Shown here: positions 22,029 through 33,068 of the stretch, one piece after another
How the letters are laid out: the number at the start of each line of letters is the position of its first letter
Position numbering within the stretch: the first letter of the stretch is position 1
Assembly (NCBI GenBank): GCA_946811695.1
Contig: OX328123.1
Coordinates: forward strand, 123,805,747 to 123,869,746
Reading direction: 5' to 3'
DNA from: Gonocerus acuteangulatus
Taxonomy: Eukaryota > Arthropoda > Insecta > Hemiptera > Coreidae
Length of the DNA: 64,000 nt
Program-made: the position numbers and the translations under genes
Notes under the pieces: model-generated
The model's input: only the letters and a program-made list of their open reading frames with translations
What the model was told of the DNA's origin: nothing
Databases searched by the model: none

Positions 22029-22285
22029 AAGAAACTGAAATAACTATGGACGTCACTCAGCGGATGAAGTACGTCCATTGGTCTGTTGTTTTTTTTATTT
22101 TATTTTAAACAATTTATTGTATTCTAGGGGATCAAGCAATCCATCTTGTTAGAAATGTTTAAAGGAAGCTTTAAAAAACAAGGCAACAACTGACGTAAAA
22201 ATAATAAACTTCCTAAAGGCCAATACAATTTACAGTGAAATATAAAGAGGATCGTCCACAAGTTTAGATGGAGTATAATTGAAAT
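21537..22285. mobile_element. Fold-back element with ~200-bp arms and a retroposed core
   Basis: Arms at about 21537-21763 and 22076-22285 are inverted copies (shared blocks AATTATACTCCATCTAAACT, GATCAAGCAATCCATCTTGT as the inverse, and CAGACCAAT/ATTGGTCTG at the inner ends). The ~310-bp core contains a strong hairpin, TCCTGCGCT...AGCGCAGGA at about 21930-21957, and then a 45-base poly(A) run at 21983-22027. The core therefore looks like a retroposed transcript, although I do not recognise it. No protein is encoded. Confidence 0.7.
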
Positions 22286-24271
22286 ATATATCTAAAATAA
22301 TACTAACTTTAAAAATATTACAAGTTTAAAAAAAAAGTATATTCTAGTTACTAACAACATTAAAAAAGAGTCAATTATTATGCATGAGTGATTGAAAATT
22401 TCAAAACGCATTTAATTATTCATTTCTTCTGCTTTTCCTTTGGGAAACAGAGCAATCTTGGTGATTGTCTGAAGAAGAACTAGGTCCCAGGGAGCTTGAA
22501 AAACTTTTCAATGATTTTAGACCTTTTTATTGTTAGAAGAATAATCTAAGGATCCCTCAGGGAAATTTTACTGATGGATTCTTAAAGGGGGGGAAAAATT
22601 GAGCCAAAGAAATCTAATGAATGGCATGGTTATTTTTCGGGGTCCTTACAAATAAACAAATTGTACAGTTGCTAAAGAAAATTCTTGCTGAAAAGTCGTT
22701 TGGGAAAAAGGTATATTTTCATTTTATCTCTTTTTCTTACTCTAATAATGCAAGCGCTGTATTTAAACATACTGATGATTCTAAGTCAGTGATGATAATG
22801 TCACTACCAAAGAAAAACTGAGTGTTAATGTCCTATGAAGAATCAAAAAACGAACAACTTAAGACTTATTGGAATTAACAATAATTAGCTTTATTTAGTT
22901 CACTATTTTTTCTAAGAAAGTAGTATTCCTATAGAAGTTTCAAAATGTTCAAAATTAAATTAACCAAAATTATTAGATTTTAAATTATTTAACTCCGCAG
23001 AATAAGGTACACCTTGGCCTTTTGTCCTAAAACGGTCAGCCCTTACATTAAGCTCATGATCAACTTTATGCATAGTCTGACTTCAGTTGACTTAATTTCT
23101 TCCTCATCCAAAATTTAGCCACTGTTTTATTTATTTTTCCCCAATTTAAACGTTCGTATGTAACATGCTCTTCAAAAACATGACATATCGAACCTAAAAA
23201 ATTATCCTAATATCAGAAAGAATAGAACATTTTAGGAATAGAATTTTCCATAAAGCACATTATAAGCATTTTTATTATGTTTTTTTTTGTTTTTTCTCAA
23301 GGATATTTTACCTCAGGTATTGGAGATGTTTTATCAATGAGCATTTTATTTTCCTATTGTGTAAATAATATTTTTTTACAAACTGCCATATATAATTCAT
23401 ATCAAGAACTCAATAGAGAGATCAGTAAATTTAAGTACAACAGTTTCAAAGAAATAGCATTCATCACTATAAAACAATATACCTTCAAGAACCGCATTTA
23501 CCCTTAAGGTAAACTGATAAACCGCGAGGAAAAAGGGGAAAAATCAAAATTTGTAATTCTAATGCAATATAAAGGAGAAGAAGAGGTCATTGTAAAGAGG
23601 GTGTTTCTGGGGTTGTAAAATATTTATACCTTGGCTCATCCCCAGTTCTATCGCTTTCCCTTCCTACGCCCTCGCTCCTTACCGGCGCTACTGAATTCTT
23701 CCTTCCTGCATATTATAAGAAGCATTATATGACCGAGGACATAAACCCTATGACTAGAGTCGTAAAAAAAAAGCAATTTTCACCGGGTCTGAAGGCTCAA
23801 CTGAAGCGGAACTCTTGATAAAAGGAGTAATAGGACCAATATAAAGCTGACAACCCCAGGCTCTGTTATAGCCTTAGTCTGCATCTTTCTCCGCTTAGCG
23901 TTATATAGATGAAAACAACGGTGATGGAATATACTTAATGTCTTTTATACAGCAGTCCTGTTATCTTCAATTATAGACCAAGCCTGTTTTTATGTGTAAT
24001 TCTAGCATGTGTAATCTCTACTACCTATGTAAAGTATGATTCTTATTTATTTATCTTTGTGAATAATAGCATTTACAGTAGGATTGTAACTATAATTATT
24101 GCACACAGGAATAGTTTAGAAAAAATTATTAATCTACACATTTACGGTTAAAAACAAAAATAATAAAGAACCATAATGGAACATCAAAGTTAAGCGCAAT
24201 CACGCGTACAAAAATGATCTTCAATACATCTTCATTATCCCCGACGTAACCAACCCTTTGCATTAAACCAA
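22286..24271. other. AT-rich gene-free stretch
   Basis: Two short plus-strand frames (22621-22821, 23277-23507) have no recognisable domain. I see no gene, repeat family or structured RNA here. Confidence 0.5.
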
Positions 24272-24478
24272 GAGATCATATCGTCCCTACCATTTCAAAC
24301 TATCGAATAAGCTTGTCGCAACTCTAACCCCCTTTAGAATAGCCTTTAATGCCTTATATAAAGTATCAAATAAGACTATTTTTCAATATATTACTTTGTC
24401 AATGGGTAGAATATGTTCCTTCTCTAGTTTGCCTCGATTTGCTTTATCAATAGTTGGACATGGTAGGGACGATATCAC
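24272..24478. repeat. Small inverted-repeat element
   Basis: The left end, ATATCGTCCCTACCAT followed by AACTATCGAATAAGC, and its inverse at 24440-24478 pair over about 39 bp with a few mismatches. The 128-bp centre is AT-rich and non-coding. It resembles a MITE, but no target duplication is clear. Confidence 0.55.
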
Positions 24479-24643
24479 GACATTTATCTGACGACTGATA
24501 GGGAACCTGTGTCGCTTATCAACCACATTATCTTACGTGTAAATATTTGTTTCATTTTAAAATACACCTTTTCAATCTCAACATTCGGCTATCTCTTCGC
24601 AATAAAAGACCCATCCCCTCTGTGAAAGGACTTTTTTCTCTTA

Positions 24644-24840
24644 TTTTTTACGGCACAACGACAGCCAGCGACCAGCTTTCTTTTAGCGACAGCGGCCACC
24701 TGCGCCGACATCCACGGTGCAGCAAGGGCCTATCTCAACGCGCCCTGAGATGAGAAAAATTCCTGCCGCCGAAGGGACTTTAATCCCCATCACCCACATG
24801 AGAATCTGAGGCGTTAGCCACTGGACCACGACAAGACCCG
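24644..24840 (-). mobile_element. tRNA-SINE family C, diverged copy
   Basis: On the minus strand this copy has an A-box-like TGGTCCAGTGGCTAACGCC, a mutated B box (GGGATTAAAGTCCC), the AGGAATTTTTCTCATCTCAG block, GCACCGTGGATGTCGGCGC and an A-rich end. The tail hairpin is expanded and decayed. Compared with 25405-25588 it is clearly older and unlikely to be transcribed. Confidence 0.75.
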
Positions 24841-25299
24841 TGAATTAAAAAGTGTACCGACTTCAGATTCTAAATTCGTAATATACTAAAATGAACTTAA
24901 TATAGTGACCAATCACGCTAATTGAGTTGAAATGCTTAATTTGTCTAATGGTAGGGAGCAATTTTAACAAGTAACAAATATTTAGTTAAGGAGACACGGC
25001 TTCTGGCACAAAGACTGGTTAAATACGAACCTCCAAAGAAGGTTCACCCGGACCCCCAAAGAAAAGGGACTTTGACAGCAAGGACAATAATTCAAACCAT
25101 TACTGCAAGAAATACCTATACCTTGATTTTGCTTTCGTAAGCTTGTAGGTACACATTTTTCAAGTTTTTTAACTTAGGGAAACGAATTTTGGGATTTTAA
25201 ATCTCAGGCAAAGAAATAAAGGCTTAACACCATGAAAGATTTGGTTTCCTTGCTTGAACGTTTTTTTCAGTGCTTTATTTTTTATATTTTGTTGTGCGT
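24841..25299. other. Gene-free stretch
   Basis: AT-rich sequence with no recognised feature between two SINEs. Confidence 0.5.
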
Positions 25300-25393
25300 T
25301 TAACGGCGTAAGAACAATTTGGCTATTAACGCCGGGCTTTCTACAGGTTGCCACCCTTTTATAATGCCAACGGCACGTGGTCTTCAGGTACTA
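25300..25393 (-). mobile_element. 5S-derived SINE, 5'-truncated copy
   Basis: On the minus strand it keeps the last ~27 bp of the 5S part (AGTACCTGAAGACCACGTGC, CGTTGGC), then the body AACCTGTAGAAAGCCC and the tail GGCGTTAATAGCCAAATTG...CGCCG. The same order is found at 13686-13888. It lies directly beside the family C SINE at 25405-25588, whose target site adjoins its truncated end. Confidence 0.85.
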
Positions 25394-25404
25394 TTTATTG
25401 CTTA

Positions 25405-25588
25405 TTTTTTTTTTTTTTTTTTTTACGGCGCATCTACTTCTAGGTCATTAGCGCCGACATCCAGGGTACAGCGAGGAATTTTCCCAACGAGCCTTGAGAT
25501 GAGAAAATTCCGTCCGGAGGTGGGGATCGAACCCACCATCTCCCGCTTATGAATCCAAGGCGCTAACCATTAGACCACGGGAGACCCC
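25405..25588 (-). mobile_element. Full-length tRNA-SINE family C with target duplication
   Basis: On the minus strand the element begins GGTCTCCCGTGGTCTAATGG TTAGCGCC (A box), and has the B box GGTTCGATCCC, as in a real tRNA. The SINE body is AGGCTCGTTGGGAAAATTCC then GGATGTCGGCGCTAATGACC and the hairpin tail, followed by poly(A). It is flanked by the duplication TTTATTGCTTA(T) at 25394-25404 and 25589-25600. Both promoter boxes are intact, so it looks recent and possibly transcribable. It is the best reference copy of the family in this window. Confidence 0.93.
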
Positions 25589-25600
25589 TTTATTGCTTAT

Positions 25601-26376
25601 TGTTTTTATAATTGATTATAGCCGTAAAATGAATTTGCTTGAGAAACAAGATACTTGAAAAGAGAACGAACTTTTGATTATTGTTAAGAGGCCAAAAGTG
25701 ATAAGATGGTACCTTAATAATTAAGAATTTATAGATGGCGCTAAGTTGACGCAGTTCCAGGTCGTCAGAATCCTTTTTCCATATCTGTGCTAAGCCCGAA
25801 TAAGATGCAAACGCCAATAATTGGCCCGAGATGCTGTCGTGGATAGTAAAGTCTTGAGCGAATACTGAAGATGAGTAATTGGAAAGGATGGAGGAGTTGA
25901 TTAAATACCTCTAGCTACTTTCAATCAGAATCCCGCGATGATTGTGAAGGCAGTCTGATTGCCGAGGACTTGGACCAATAAGACTGTCCCTACCTCTCCG
26001 ATTCCCCGTTCCTTCTTCTATTCTCTTCGTTAATTGGCTAATTCTTCCCCCCACCCCTCCTCCTTTCCTATCCCTCAACCCTTTCAATAGGCAGAGAAGG
26101 CTTGTCTCACAATGAATTAGGGCCTTTTTGTATTCTGGACGGAATAAAATCAAAGTTGGCCGCAGTCTCTTCCGTCTTTGTGACGTCGCGTGAATCTGAA
26201 TGACGAAAGAACCGCTTCCTTCTTGTTAAGAGCGCTCTTTGACTTTGTCCTTCCTGAATACTAATTGTCAAAATTGTTTAATGCTTATTAGGTGTCTGTC
26301 TTTCTCCTAAGTCATTAGAATAATAATTTTAATTCCAATAACTACGAAGACAGAAAGTTCCACATCTTAATTGAAG
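25601..26376. other. Gene-free stretch
   Basis: Short minus-strand frames at 25590-25817 and 25911-26153 show no recognisable domain. A less AT-rich patch at 25920-26260 is unassigned. Confidence 0.45.
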
Positions 26377-26605
26377 GGGTCGGGGAAAAATAGTGCCAAG
26401 CAACATTTTTAACAAAACTTAACTGTAGCTTCTATATGCTGAATATTATTTGGGACTATCAGTTGAAATGGTTAGGGGCAACAACATTAAGCATATTTTT
26501 GTAGCATTTGCATCATAGACTGATAGTCCCACATAATATCCAACATATAGCAGCTACAGTTAACTTTTGTTAAAAATGTTGCTTCGCACTATTTTTCCCC
26601 GACCC
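26377..26605. mobile_element. MITE-like element with ~90-bp inverted arms
   Basis: The left arm starts GGGTCGGGGAAAAATAGTGC and continues AAGCAACATTTTTAACAAAA and TGGGACTATCAGT. The right arm is its inverse with few mismatches, ending TTTTTCCCCGACCC. The centre is about 45 bp. There is no coding capacity. The high arm identity suggests a young non-autonomous DNA transposon. Confidence 0.8.
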
Positions 26606-26999
26606 ATTCAGTTGCTCTACAAATTTAATGTATGTCGGACACATTTTTTGGAAATAAACTGTTTTCACAGCCATCTTCAAATATATATTTATGAGCATCT
26701 GCATCGAAGACGATTCCCTCCAAGCAAGTATTACATATTTACTTCCATAAATACACTCCGCATTATAAATATAAATCCAGTTATACAATTCATTATACAT
26801 CCAATTATGCAAGGACACAATATTACATATTCATACAATTAATAAAATATTTTAACAAATTTTACAAATAACCATTTAAAAGATTTTAACGTCGTTAGTT
26901 TGATATATTCACATATTGTAATAAAAAGATGTGCCTGTAAGAGCTATTCTAGATTTCGGACCTCTTTTTACTGCAGATGTTATTATTTTAGTGGACATA

Positions 27000-28105
27000 G
27001 AGTTAGTCTTCGAAACGGAAGGATATCTAGAAACGTTTCGATTCTGGACAACCAAAAATGTTATTTGGGCTTACATACCCATTCGTACCTACTAGATAGA
27101 AAACATAGACCATCCTGCAGATTTTGTAACAAGACATCAACAGTTAAACATATACTTACGAACTGCAGACAACGCAACAATGTAAATATACCCTACGAAT
27201 TAAGGTAGTCACTGACAGAAGGTAGCCAACACACAGATTCACTAATGAAACATTTAAAAAACACTTCATCCTGCAGATTTTGTAACAAGACATCAACAGT
27301 TAAACATATACTTAAGAACTGCAGACAACGCAACAATGTAAATATACCCTACGAATTAAGGTAGTCACTGACAGAAGATAGCCAACACACAGATTCACTA
27401 ATGAAACATTTAAAAAACACTTCATCCTGCAGATTTTGTAACAAGACATCAACAGTTAAACATATACTTAAGAACTGCAGACAACGCAACAATGTAAATA
27501 TACCCTACAAATTAAGGTTGTCACTGACAGAAGGTAGCCAACACACAGATTCACTAATGAAACATTTAAAAAACACTTCATCCTGCAGATTTTGTAACAA
27601 GACATCAACAGTTAAACATATACTTAAGAACTGCAGACAACGCAACAATGTAAATATACCCTACAAATTAAGGTAGTCACTGACAGAAGGTAGCCAACAC
27701 ACAGATTCACTAATGAAACATTTAAAAAACACTTCATTATACACCAACATTTAATTTATTTAACTTTTTAACTGCTATTCGGACTTTATGTTTTATTTTT
27801 ATCGTTTTGTTATAAATTTCTCACGTTACCTCTCCTTGTATGCATAACAATGTATTGTTTAATCTAATTACATTCATTTTTAAATCCATTTGTTCATTCT
27901 TTTCATGTTTCACTTAAGCATTTATTAATTTGTATTTCATTTATTATGATTGTTATTTGTTTATATTTTGGTCATTGTCACGGTTCTTATTTGTTCCTAA
28001 ATATCTTTTCTTTATTTTTCTTTAATTGTGTTCTACTTTATTTCTTGTTATTTAACGTTCAAATTGAAAATGTTTGTCGCCTATGTGAAATTAAATAAAT
28101 AAAAA
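27000..28105 (+). pseudogene. LINE ORF2 C-terminus and 3' UTR
   Basis: The frame gives DNQKCYLGLHTHSYLLDRKH and then CRFCNKTSTVKHIL.NCRQR, a C-x2-C-x(7)-H-x(4)-C finger like those at the ends of the other LINE proteins here (CSVCGEDMSIKHIFAEC, CEHCEGLLDAQHILMDC). The last ~50 codons are amplified as four 156-bp units. The final unit runs on to NTSLYTNI and a TAA near 27760, which is probably the original stop. An AT-rich 3' UTR follows and ends near (AAAT)n at 28092-28105. The RT domain is missing. Confidence 0.75.
27111..27734 (+). repeat. Four 156-bp tandem repeats
   Basis: Units begin CATCCTGCAGATTTTG at 27111, 27267, 27423 and 27579, exactly 156 bp apart, and the series stops at 27735. 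The unit length is 52 codons, so the reading frame is kept. Units 1, 2 and 4 carry TAG after the TTAAGG block, whereas unit 3 has TTG. The repeats are nearly identical, implying recent expansion. Confidence 0.95.
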
Positions 28106-29246
28106 CATAACCCATTTGTATAGTTAAATATTTCTTTATAATATCTGTATTGTTTTCTAATTAATGTTTGTTCGATCAAAGTGCCATAACGTCGATACAA
28201 ATGCAAACTAACAAATATGAAAAATTGCATCTTTCATTGTCCATCTTTAATAATTTCCGTTGGACTTATTTACGGCAAATTCTTCAATCTGACTTCACTC
28301 TATTAAAGGGAAAGTATTCCACTATCAAAAGGTCAAATCTGCCGAATATTTGACTGTCCAAAAAAAAGTTATGAATAAATACTTTTCCACTCTGAAAAGT
28401 GGTGATTTTCATATTCGTTAGTTTGCTTTTGTATCGACGATAGTTTTCCTTCAATATTTTTAATAGGCCTTTTATTTTATTTTAGGAGGACATCGATGTA
28501 CAGCGGTTTACGTTTTCTGTTCTTCCTTTGATTGTGTTGCCTTATGATTGCCTTAACCATGTTACGAACGGAAAAACACTAAGATGACGCATTCGTGTAA
28601 CTTACACTCTCTTTCTGATCTTCGAACACTTCCTAAGCTTAAAATAGTCCTTTTAACCTGTTAGAATGGAATACGGATCGACTATACCCGAAATCCACCC
28701 ACGCTACTCTCCCCATGCTCTGCATCTGACGTGTTTGTCCATCCCAATGTGTCGAATTGTACAGGGTTCTTTACGTCAATTTCCTTATTTACCCTTCAGT
28801 TTTCCAGATCTGCCTGCTTTTGACGTCTCACTCTATTCCTCTCAAGAAACTCAGGATCCAACCTAAGTGCTCGAATATATTAAGGCTCTTAGACGATTTT
28901 TTTTTAACAGTTACTTTATCGAAAATTGTGTAGGTACTATTTATTTATAACAGCGAGATACTTTTTTAACTAAGCTCGTAAAGCATGTAAAATGAAATAA
29001 AAAAACAAAACAAATAAATCTTGAAATATAAAAATTCACTTTATAACATACTTAACACGCACAGTGTGCAATGCAGATCCACTGGTCTTACCACGTAGTT
29101 CATGACTTCACTGGACCTGCTAAACAATTATTTTGTTTACAGACTCTTTGAGTTCATTAAAAACTTTACGAAATATATACGGTACATTTTGGCTACAAGA
29201 CTTTTAAATGAGGTTTTTTCACTCCAAAATTTAAACAAATACATCC

Positions 29247-29296
<50 letters not shown>

Positions 29297-29730
29297 TATA
29301 TATTCTTTATTCAGTTTACTTTTTACAAAAATGTAGGATGTATTTCCACTTTTTCGAAGTTATTATTATAAATACTATAATAAATAAAAGATCTGACTTG
29401 AAAATAAAAGTCTATCTATACTTGGATGTATGGAGCCAATATTTGCGAAAATATCTTGGGAACCAATCAAATTAAAAATAATTTATGTATGCGTAAATCG
29501 GAAAATTCCCGCCTATAAAAAGTTTATCTGGAAGCCTACAAAAAAGCCCAATGGTCATTTTTTCACGAATTTCGCCCATAAGAAACAGTTCCTGTAGACA
29601 AAGTATTTTCGTAACAAATTTAATCAAGAATTCAATCTCATAGCCGTGCTTCATCCCGGCGATTTGGTTAATATCATCTGAAAAAAACTCTGTTTATATA
29701 TTTACGTTTAATCTTTATTTTATTTTTTAT
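28106..29730. other. AT-rich gene-free stretch
   Basis: It contains one end of TIR family G (28378-28445), a minus-strand copy of short repeat F (about 28561-28600) and a (TA)n tract at 29250-29295. The short frames seen here have no recognisable domain. Confidence 0.5.
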
Positions 29731-29815
29731 TTTTTTTTAACGGCCCTTTGACGTCTAGGCCATTAGCGCCGACATCCATGCAGCGAGGAATGGGATGAGA
29801 AAATTCCTGCCACCG
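29731..29815 (-). mobile_element. tRNA-SINE family C, 3' half, split by a transposon
   Basis: On the minus strand the order is the block AGGAATTTTCTCATCCC, GCATGGATGTCGGCGCTAAT, GGCCTAGACGTC and an A tract. The head of the same SINE, with B box GTTCGATCCCC and the A-box region, is found 1.35 kb away at 31161-31227. The transposon 29816-31160 therefore inserted into a complete SINE. Confidence 0.85.
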
Positions 29816-31160
29816 CACAGTGGGCAAAACGTCTATTTTACGGCGACAAAAGTCAAAAATGTAATGTTATCGTAAAAAGTCAATTTACGATTCAACGTGT
29901 CAACACGTGCTATATTCTTCTATTTATTGAAAACGGAACAAATTTTTTAGCTAGTTTAACCCAAACCTGTTTAAGACAGTAAGGAAGGCAACCATTGCTA
30001 GTCACTTCCACTTCCTCTGTTTAGTCTTGTTCCAACTACGGTCCTTGTAAGTTGTGTTTTAAAAATTGTGTGCAAATTTTATAAATTCTTTTCAAAATAG
30101 ATTTATTACCTAGTGGTATGTTCTTTATAAATACATAATATATATCTAATAACTGAAAGGCATATCAAAGAAAAAAAAATATTAATGAAATTATTACTAA
30201 ATAGTTCATGTTTTGTTGATTACTTACGTTTGAGTAAGATTTTAAAAAAAGTTCCACAAAGTTCCAGTTCCAAATATTTTTTTTAAAAAAGCCTTAAGCT
30301 TCTACTTTACTATCTTGGCACTTTCAGCTCCCCCTTCTTCCCCCTTTTTATGTAAGTTTAAATTTAGTTTAGGCAGTCAGATAGAAGCTGAAGAATCCGC
30401 GGCGCACAGTGGGCGAAAATCACCTTTTAGGTGGACAAAATTAAAAAAAATACTTTCACTAAATATTGTCTAGTATTATTTGGAAGAAGTTAAAATGTAA
30501 ATATTTACTTTCTTGGATCATCAACGGGCGACGGAAGGGATTATTAATCGGACTGTAAGAAAGGAAACTATTTTCCCCAGTGTTTATTGCAGTGCTGTTC
30601 TTGTAATTACTTTTCCATTTTTTTAAACAGAAACTATACGTGACTGTTTAAATTTCATGTTACCGATGTATTTGTAAGTAGCCAATGGAGGTGTAGTTTA
30701 CCATATGATCAATTTCAAGAACCGTCATTAGAAAATGAGGCTGACGATACTGACTCGCCAGAAGAAAATGCAGAAGCATGTAGCAGTATGGAATCAGACG
30801 ATTATTGATGGATAATTCGTTTTTAGTGCGTAATATAATTGTATATATTTGTTATTATTAAAAAAACAAGTCAGTACAATTACTTTTTCTTTAAGTTGCT
30901 AGTCTATTTTTGTTATTTATTTTCGAATTATAGCCTATGTATTATTTTTTATGAATGTATGTATTATGTTTATGTAAATAATAGATGCAAAAGTTACAAC
31001 ATAAATGTTCCAAAGATTTAAAAGATGTTTTCCCAATTTTTATCTATTATGTCCAAATATTTGTGTTAAAATATTTTTCCCTATCTCAGTGACCTCAAAA
31101 ATATTGAAAAACACAAACAAATAATTTTGTCGTCCTAAAAGTGGATTTTTGCCCACTGTG
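29816..31160. mobile_element. CACAGTGG transposon, nested or rearranged copy
   Basis: It begins CACAGTGGGCAAAACG and ends CCTAAAAGTGGATTTTTGCC CACTGTG, with SINE sequence on both sides. A second inward-facing end, CACAGTGGGCGAAAATCACC, lies at 30415. Hence 30415-31160 is a complete 746-bp internally deleted derivative, and 29816-30414 is additional sequence with its own left end. The exact history (nested insertion or recombination) cannot be resolved from one locus. Confidence 0.7.
30540..30813 (+). pseudogene. Transposase remnant with acidic C-terminus
   Basis: Inside the deleted derivative a frame ends LPYDQFQEPSLENEADDTDS, then PEENAEACSSMESDDY and a stop at about 30808. The same peptide, with changes such as SIESDDD, is encoded in both arms of 12154-13340. 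Shared reading frame with mostly conservative changes indicates the true C-terminus of the autonomous element's protein. A possible intron lies just upstream (CTGTAAG near 30555, then TTTTTTTAAACAG near 30640), as expected of a eukaryotic transposase gene. The catalytic part is deleted. Confidence 0.55.
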
Positions 31161-31227
31161 CGCCGGTGGGGATCGAACTCACCATCTCCCGCTTATGAAT
31201 CTAAGCCTCAAGACCACGGGAGTCACC
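31161..31227 (-). mobile_element. tRNA-SINE family C, head half of the split copy
   Basis: It contains CCGGTGGGGATCGAACTCAC (B box on the minus strand) and CTCCCGCTTATGAATCTAAG, the tRNA-like head. It completes the SINE that begins at 29731. Confidence 0.85.
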
Positions 31228-32344
31228 TAATTTAGTTGTTACTTGCAATATTATATCTAATGGCACTGTTGATGAGACTATGTCTCACAAGAGCTCTAAA
31301 AGTATAAATAGATAATTGAATCCATGAAGGTGGGCTCTTACATGTTCCTATATGATGATGGACCTACTAACAAAAGCCGCACATAAATTTATTTTTTTAA
31401 ATAAATACGCAAGTATTTCTTGAATTGAATTGTAATTCAATAAAATACATATAAAAATTTCCAAAGAAAATCGGAGGGATGTCTAATACAATAACATTCC
31501 ATATAATTTGAACCAGGAGGAGAAGGAATTTCACTGTAGTTTTGTAATCAGGTAATGCAACGTCGCTTGCATAAAATATTCCCTCGTAAAATAAAAAGAA
31601 AAAAAATAGGAAAAAAGAATTAGAGAATTAAAGCGGGAAGAGCTTCCCTCTATCTACTCCATTAGCATTCTTCCGTGTAGATTATACTATTGCAGGTCGT
31701 TTAAATAGGTGGCAATTTTCAGCAAACCGCGTATTTGTTTCTCTTAGCACAATTCCTATTTTTTGTAATTTTTAAAATATTCAAATAGTTTTCAGTTACT
31801 CACAATTCACTAGACTTAGGCAAAATAAAAACTAAGATTCCTGTTGTCCAGATGTCCCAGAGGCGTGTAATAGACAAATCAGCACTAAAAAAGTCAATCT
31901 TTAAATTCTTTTTATTTCCTTTCTGGAAATTGAATTACTATAGATTTCAATGTGACAAATACGATGAAGAAGTCAGTTTTATAGAACGCCTATAACAGAA
32001 AGTCATTTTCTTGTCACAATCTACCATAAAAACGAAAAAATTAAATTTTAAATTATACTCTTCAGGCTTATCTAAAAAAAAACTGACGAGCTTTTCTGCA
32101 CATTTTTTCACAACCTTTAACTATTAGAAAATTTAACTTGCCATGTTGTGATTTTAACTCCATTTCTTTACTCGCTTTGCGGATGTTTTAAGCAAATGGT
32201 AATGGTACACCATAGCGTTTATATTTTATAAGAAGCCAGGGGCTGCCATATAAGGCTCTTTTTTTATTTGTTGTAGTTCATTCTATATTCCTTGTTGTAT
32301 TATTACTATTTTTTCCCGAATGCCTTAATTAATTTATAAAATTA
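31228..32344. other. AT-rich gene-free stretch
   Basis: No feature is recognised. Confidence 0.5.
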
Positions 32345-32520
32345 GCGAATTAGCGGAAGGTCAATAAAACTACGCCACACCCTTTTTATTTCATATATAA
32401 TATTTATATGGAATAAATTCCCCTGAAGAGGCGCCAAAATGGTGCGAAACATGTAGGGAAGAGAAATAAAAAGTGTGAAAGTGTGTGGCGTAGTTTTATT
32501 GACCTTCCGCCTTATTCGCC
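32345..32520. repeat. Inverted repeat with a hammerhead-like motif at its centre
   Basis: Arms at 32345-32391 and 32463-32520 are inverted copies (CGGAAGGTCAATAAAACTAC, GCCACAC and CTTTTTATTTC on the left; the inverses on the right). The 71-bp centre contains the motif at 32418-32460. Penelope-like elements are known for inverted terminal copies and for hammerheads in their terminal repeats, so a Penelope-type origin is possible, but no RT or GIY-YIG frame is present. Confidence 0.7.
32418..32460 (+). ncRNA. Hammerhead-ribozyme-like motif 2
   Basis: TTCCC (32418-32422) pairs with GGGAA (32456-32460) as stem I. The core CTGAAGA is at 32423-32429. GCGCC (32431-32435) pairs with GGTGC (32441-32445) as stem II with loop AAAAT. 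GAAA is at 32446-32449. C32450 and G32453 could form a minimal stem III before the GTA triplet. Against motif 1, stem I and stem III differ in sequence but remain paired. The extra G at 32430 and very small stem III argue against efficient self-cleavage as a monomer. Confidence 0.45.
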
Positions 32521-32787
32521 AATTCTATATATTTGAGCTAAGGGTCATTTAATGATTAATTAATTAATTTATTTGTTCCACTATTTCCAATATTTTGCAG
32601 ATCGCGAGGTTGGATTTCTTTCAGTAATTTTATTTTGAAATAGAAAAGTGCATTTTTTCTGCTTTCAGCCAATTTTTAGTAGTCCGTAACTTTACTTAAT
32701 CTGAAACTATTTCTAAAAGATTAGTATATAAGAAAATTTGTTGTATCATCGAACTATATTCAAATTTTTTCGATCAGCCATAAACGT
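32521..32787. other. Short unassigned stretch
   Basis: AT-rich sequence between the inverted repeat and the SINE. Nothing recognised. Confidence 0.5.
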
Positions 32788-33068
32788 TGCCGGGGGCGAG
32801 GTGGTAGAGCACTGGACTAATAAGTTGGAGGACCTGAGTTCAAATCCCGAGCAAACACTAAAGATTTTTTGTTCTAGTGTCTTCGTTTGTGGATTGAATT
32901 CGGCCTCCCTGACCGTCCCTAGGCCAACCCAGCCTTTAATTAATTTATTAATGGGTACCTTCACTGCTAATGACTCTAGCAGTCGAAGCAGCCAAGGGGA
33001 AAATCAGGGGGCCGGAGCATAGTACTGATCACACTATCTCCCTAGGTTGCCGGCCTGTTACGGGACTG

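Noticed and set aside
25500..25588. A genuine tRNA gene on the minus strand
   Set aside because: A and B boxes are good, but the sequence continues into a SINE body and poly(A) with target duplications, and the head does not close into a full cloverleaf.
27111..27734. A CRISPR-like array
   Set aside because: Units are 156 bp, contiguous and without unique spacers, and they encode a LINE protein end.
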